NCBI GenBank assembly: GCA_046735115.1
Contig: JBKPSR010000057.1
Span: 1 to 20,893 of the forward strand
Origin: JACVRW01 sp046735115
Lineage (GTDB): Bacteria; Actinomycetota; Thermoleophilia; Solirubrobacterales; Thermoleophilaceae
Reading direction: 5' to 3'
Length of the DNA: 20,893 bases
Shown piece after piece: positions 20,193 through 20,893 of this stretch. The first letter of the stretch is position 1. Every line of letters starts with the position of its first letter. Under the pieces are notes generated by a model, which had not been told where the DNA came from, ran no database searches, and was given only the letters and a program-made list of their open reading frames with translations. The position numbers and the translations under genes were made by a program.

Positions 20193-20893
20193 CTAGCCGT
20201 TCTTGTGTTGCTTCGGCACGCGACCTGCTTCGCTGCCCTTTTCCTGGGCTGGGCCCCCTGGGGGGACTATTCCCAGGACTCGCATTGCCTTCAGGCCCAG
20301 TGAGAGGCGTTCGCGCCCGTCGGTTGAGGCGACGTCGAGGTCGGTCAGCTCCTTCACGCGCTCCAGGCGGTAGCGGATCGTGTGGCGGTGCGTGAAGAGC
20401 TTCTCGGAGGTCTTGGCCACGTTGCCGTCGGCGTCCAGGAAGGTCTCGAGGGTACGGACGAGCTCGGTCTCGTACTGCTCGTCGTAGGCGGCAAGCTTCG
20501 CCACGGTCTCGTCGTAGAAGCCCTGGAGCTCACCCGGGTCCTCGGCCATCGCCGGCAGGAGGAGCCGGTAGGCGCCGGTCTCCTCGAACGAGAGCTCCGG
20601 CAGGCCGCGCGCCTCCGCGACGTTTGCCGCCAGCAGCGCCTCGGCGCCGGCGCGGTGCGCGTCCGCGGGCTCCGCGGTATGGCGGCTTCGCGCCACGGTG
20701 ACGACGAAGGCCGGCAGGTTCGCCTCCAGCTCGTGCAGCACGGCGGTGGCGGCGCGGCGCCCGACGGACGGATCGGCCCCCGGCACCAGGATCACGAGCT
20801 CGCGCTCGGCCAGCAGGCCGGCGCCGTCGTTCGGCCCGCTCGCGCCGTGCCGCGACCAGGCGGCTTCGGCGAGCGCCGCCAGCGAACCGCGCT
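20193..20893 (-). CDS. PucR/CdaR-type transcriptional regulator, C-terminal part (cut by window edge)
   Basis: The frame is open to the right edge, so the gene start lies outside. About 233 residues are visible. Near the C-terminus LVRTLETFLDADGNVAKTSE followed by KLFTHRHTIRYRLERVKELT is the PucR C-terminal helix-turn-helix (HTH_30), found in regulators such as PucR and CdaR. The preceding part (ELSFEETGAYRLLLPAMAED) matches the GGDEF-like region of this family. It ends with about 25 polar residues after the HTH (PPGGPAQEKGSEAGRVPKQ), longer than usual. The apparent GTG at 20795 is internal. Its target genes and inducer cannot be inferred here. It converges on the HNH remnant. Confidence 0.9.
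   Translation of the reverse strand, partial: RGSLAALAEAAWSRHGASGPNDGAGLLAERELVILVPGADPSVGRRAATAVLHELEANLPAFVVTVARSRHTAEPADAHRAGAEALLAANVAEARGLPELSFEETGAYRLLLPAMAEDPGELQGFYDETVAKLAAYDEQYETELVRTLETFLDADGNVAKTSEKLFTHRHTIRYRLERVKELTDLDVASTDGRERLSLGLKAMRVLGIVPPGGPAQEKGSEAGRVPKQHKNG

Noticed and set aside
20262..20273. GC-rich stretch GGGGGGACTATTCCC-like near 20255-20275 as a terminator
   Set aside because: It lies inside the coding sequence of the PucR-type regulator, near its Pro/Gly-rich C-terminus, and forms no good stem with a T-tract.
19928..20395. A complete 155-codon gene downstream of the tRNA
   Set aside because: Its start lies inside the tRNA, and its last 65 codons are antisense to the PucR-type gene and low-complexity. 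Only the middle part resembles a known domain.

Overview
The window is a GC-rich stretch (roughly 70% by eye) of bacterial chromosome. Gene content and order point to an actinobacterium, most likely of class Thermoleophilia (Solirubrobacterales-type). This rests on the actinobacterial block glmU-prs / rplY-pth-mfd / foldase-mazG-eno / ftsB and on small proteins that look familiar from that class. It is inferred from sequence impression, not from a search. Nearly every base is coding, and no gap without a gene reaches 300 bp.

Layout. 1-63 holds the last codons of a plus-strand gene. 64-2077 (minus) is a compact run: a lipoprotein, an ArsN1-type acetyltransferase and an R2-like ligand-binding oxidase. 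A small plus-strand membrane protein (2076-2264) starts inside the same 8-bp palindrome as the lipoprotein. 2268-4062 (minus) is a three-gene run: a zinc-ribbon rhomboid-fold protein that lacks both catalytic residues, a 107-residue unknown protein and a UPF0173 metallo-hydrolase. A divergent pair follows: a GCS2-type carboxylate-amine ligase (minus) and a stand-alone DUF2090 aldolase-like protein (plus), 25 bp apart. A small membrane protein converges on csrA. Divergent from csrA are a protein with a basic RG-rich stretch, a 109-residue unknown protein and FtsB/DivIC.

8138-8222 holds two tandem copies of a perfect-stem hairpin between the convergent ftsB and eno genes. 8216-15988 (minus) is a housekeeping run: L25, Pth, Mfd, parvulin-like lipoprotein, MazG and enolase, tied together by stop/start overlaps. 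An ABC1/UbiB kinase (plus) lies between this run and prs-glmU (minus). tRNA-Gln(TTG) follows, then the remnant of an HNH-endonuclease N-terminal domain, and a PucR/CdaR-type regulator that runs off the right edge.

Functionally most of the window is core machinery: peptidoglycan precursor and PRPP synthesis (GlmU, Prs), translation and transcription-repair coupling (L25, Pth, Mfd), nucleotide-pool cleaning (MazG), glycolysis (Eno) and division (FtsB). The most notable non-gene signal is a recurring hexamer of form TANNNT placed 7-11 nt before the start codon of genes that begin transcription units. These starts mostly lack a Shine-Dalgarno sequence, whereas several operon-internal genes have one. 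This is the signature expected of leaderless mRNAs. I did not find a clear-cut new multi-gene system. The best candidates for new biology are the inactive rhomboid cluster, the csrA/RG-protein neighbourhood and the leaderless-promoter pattern.
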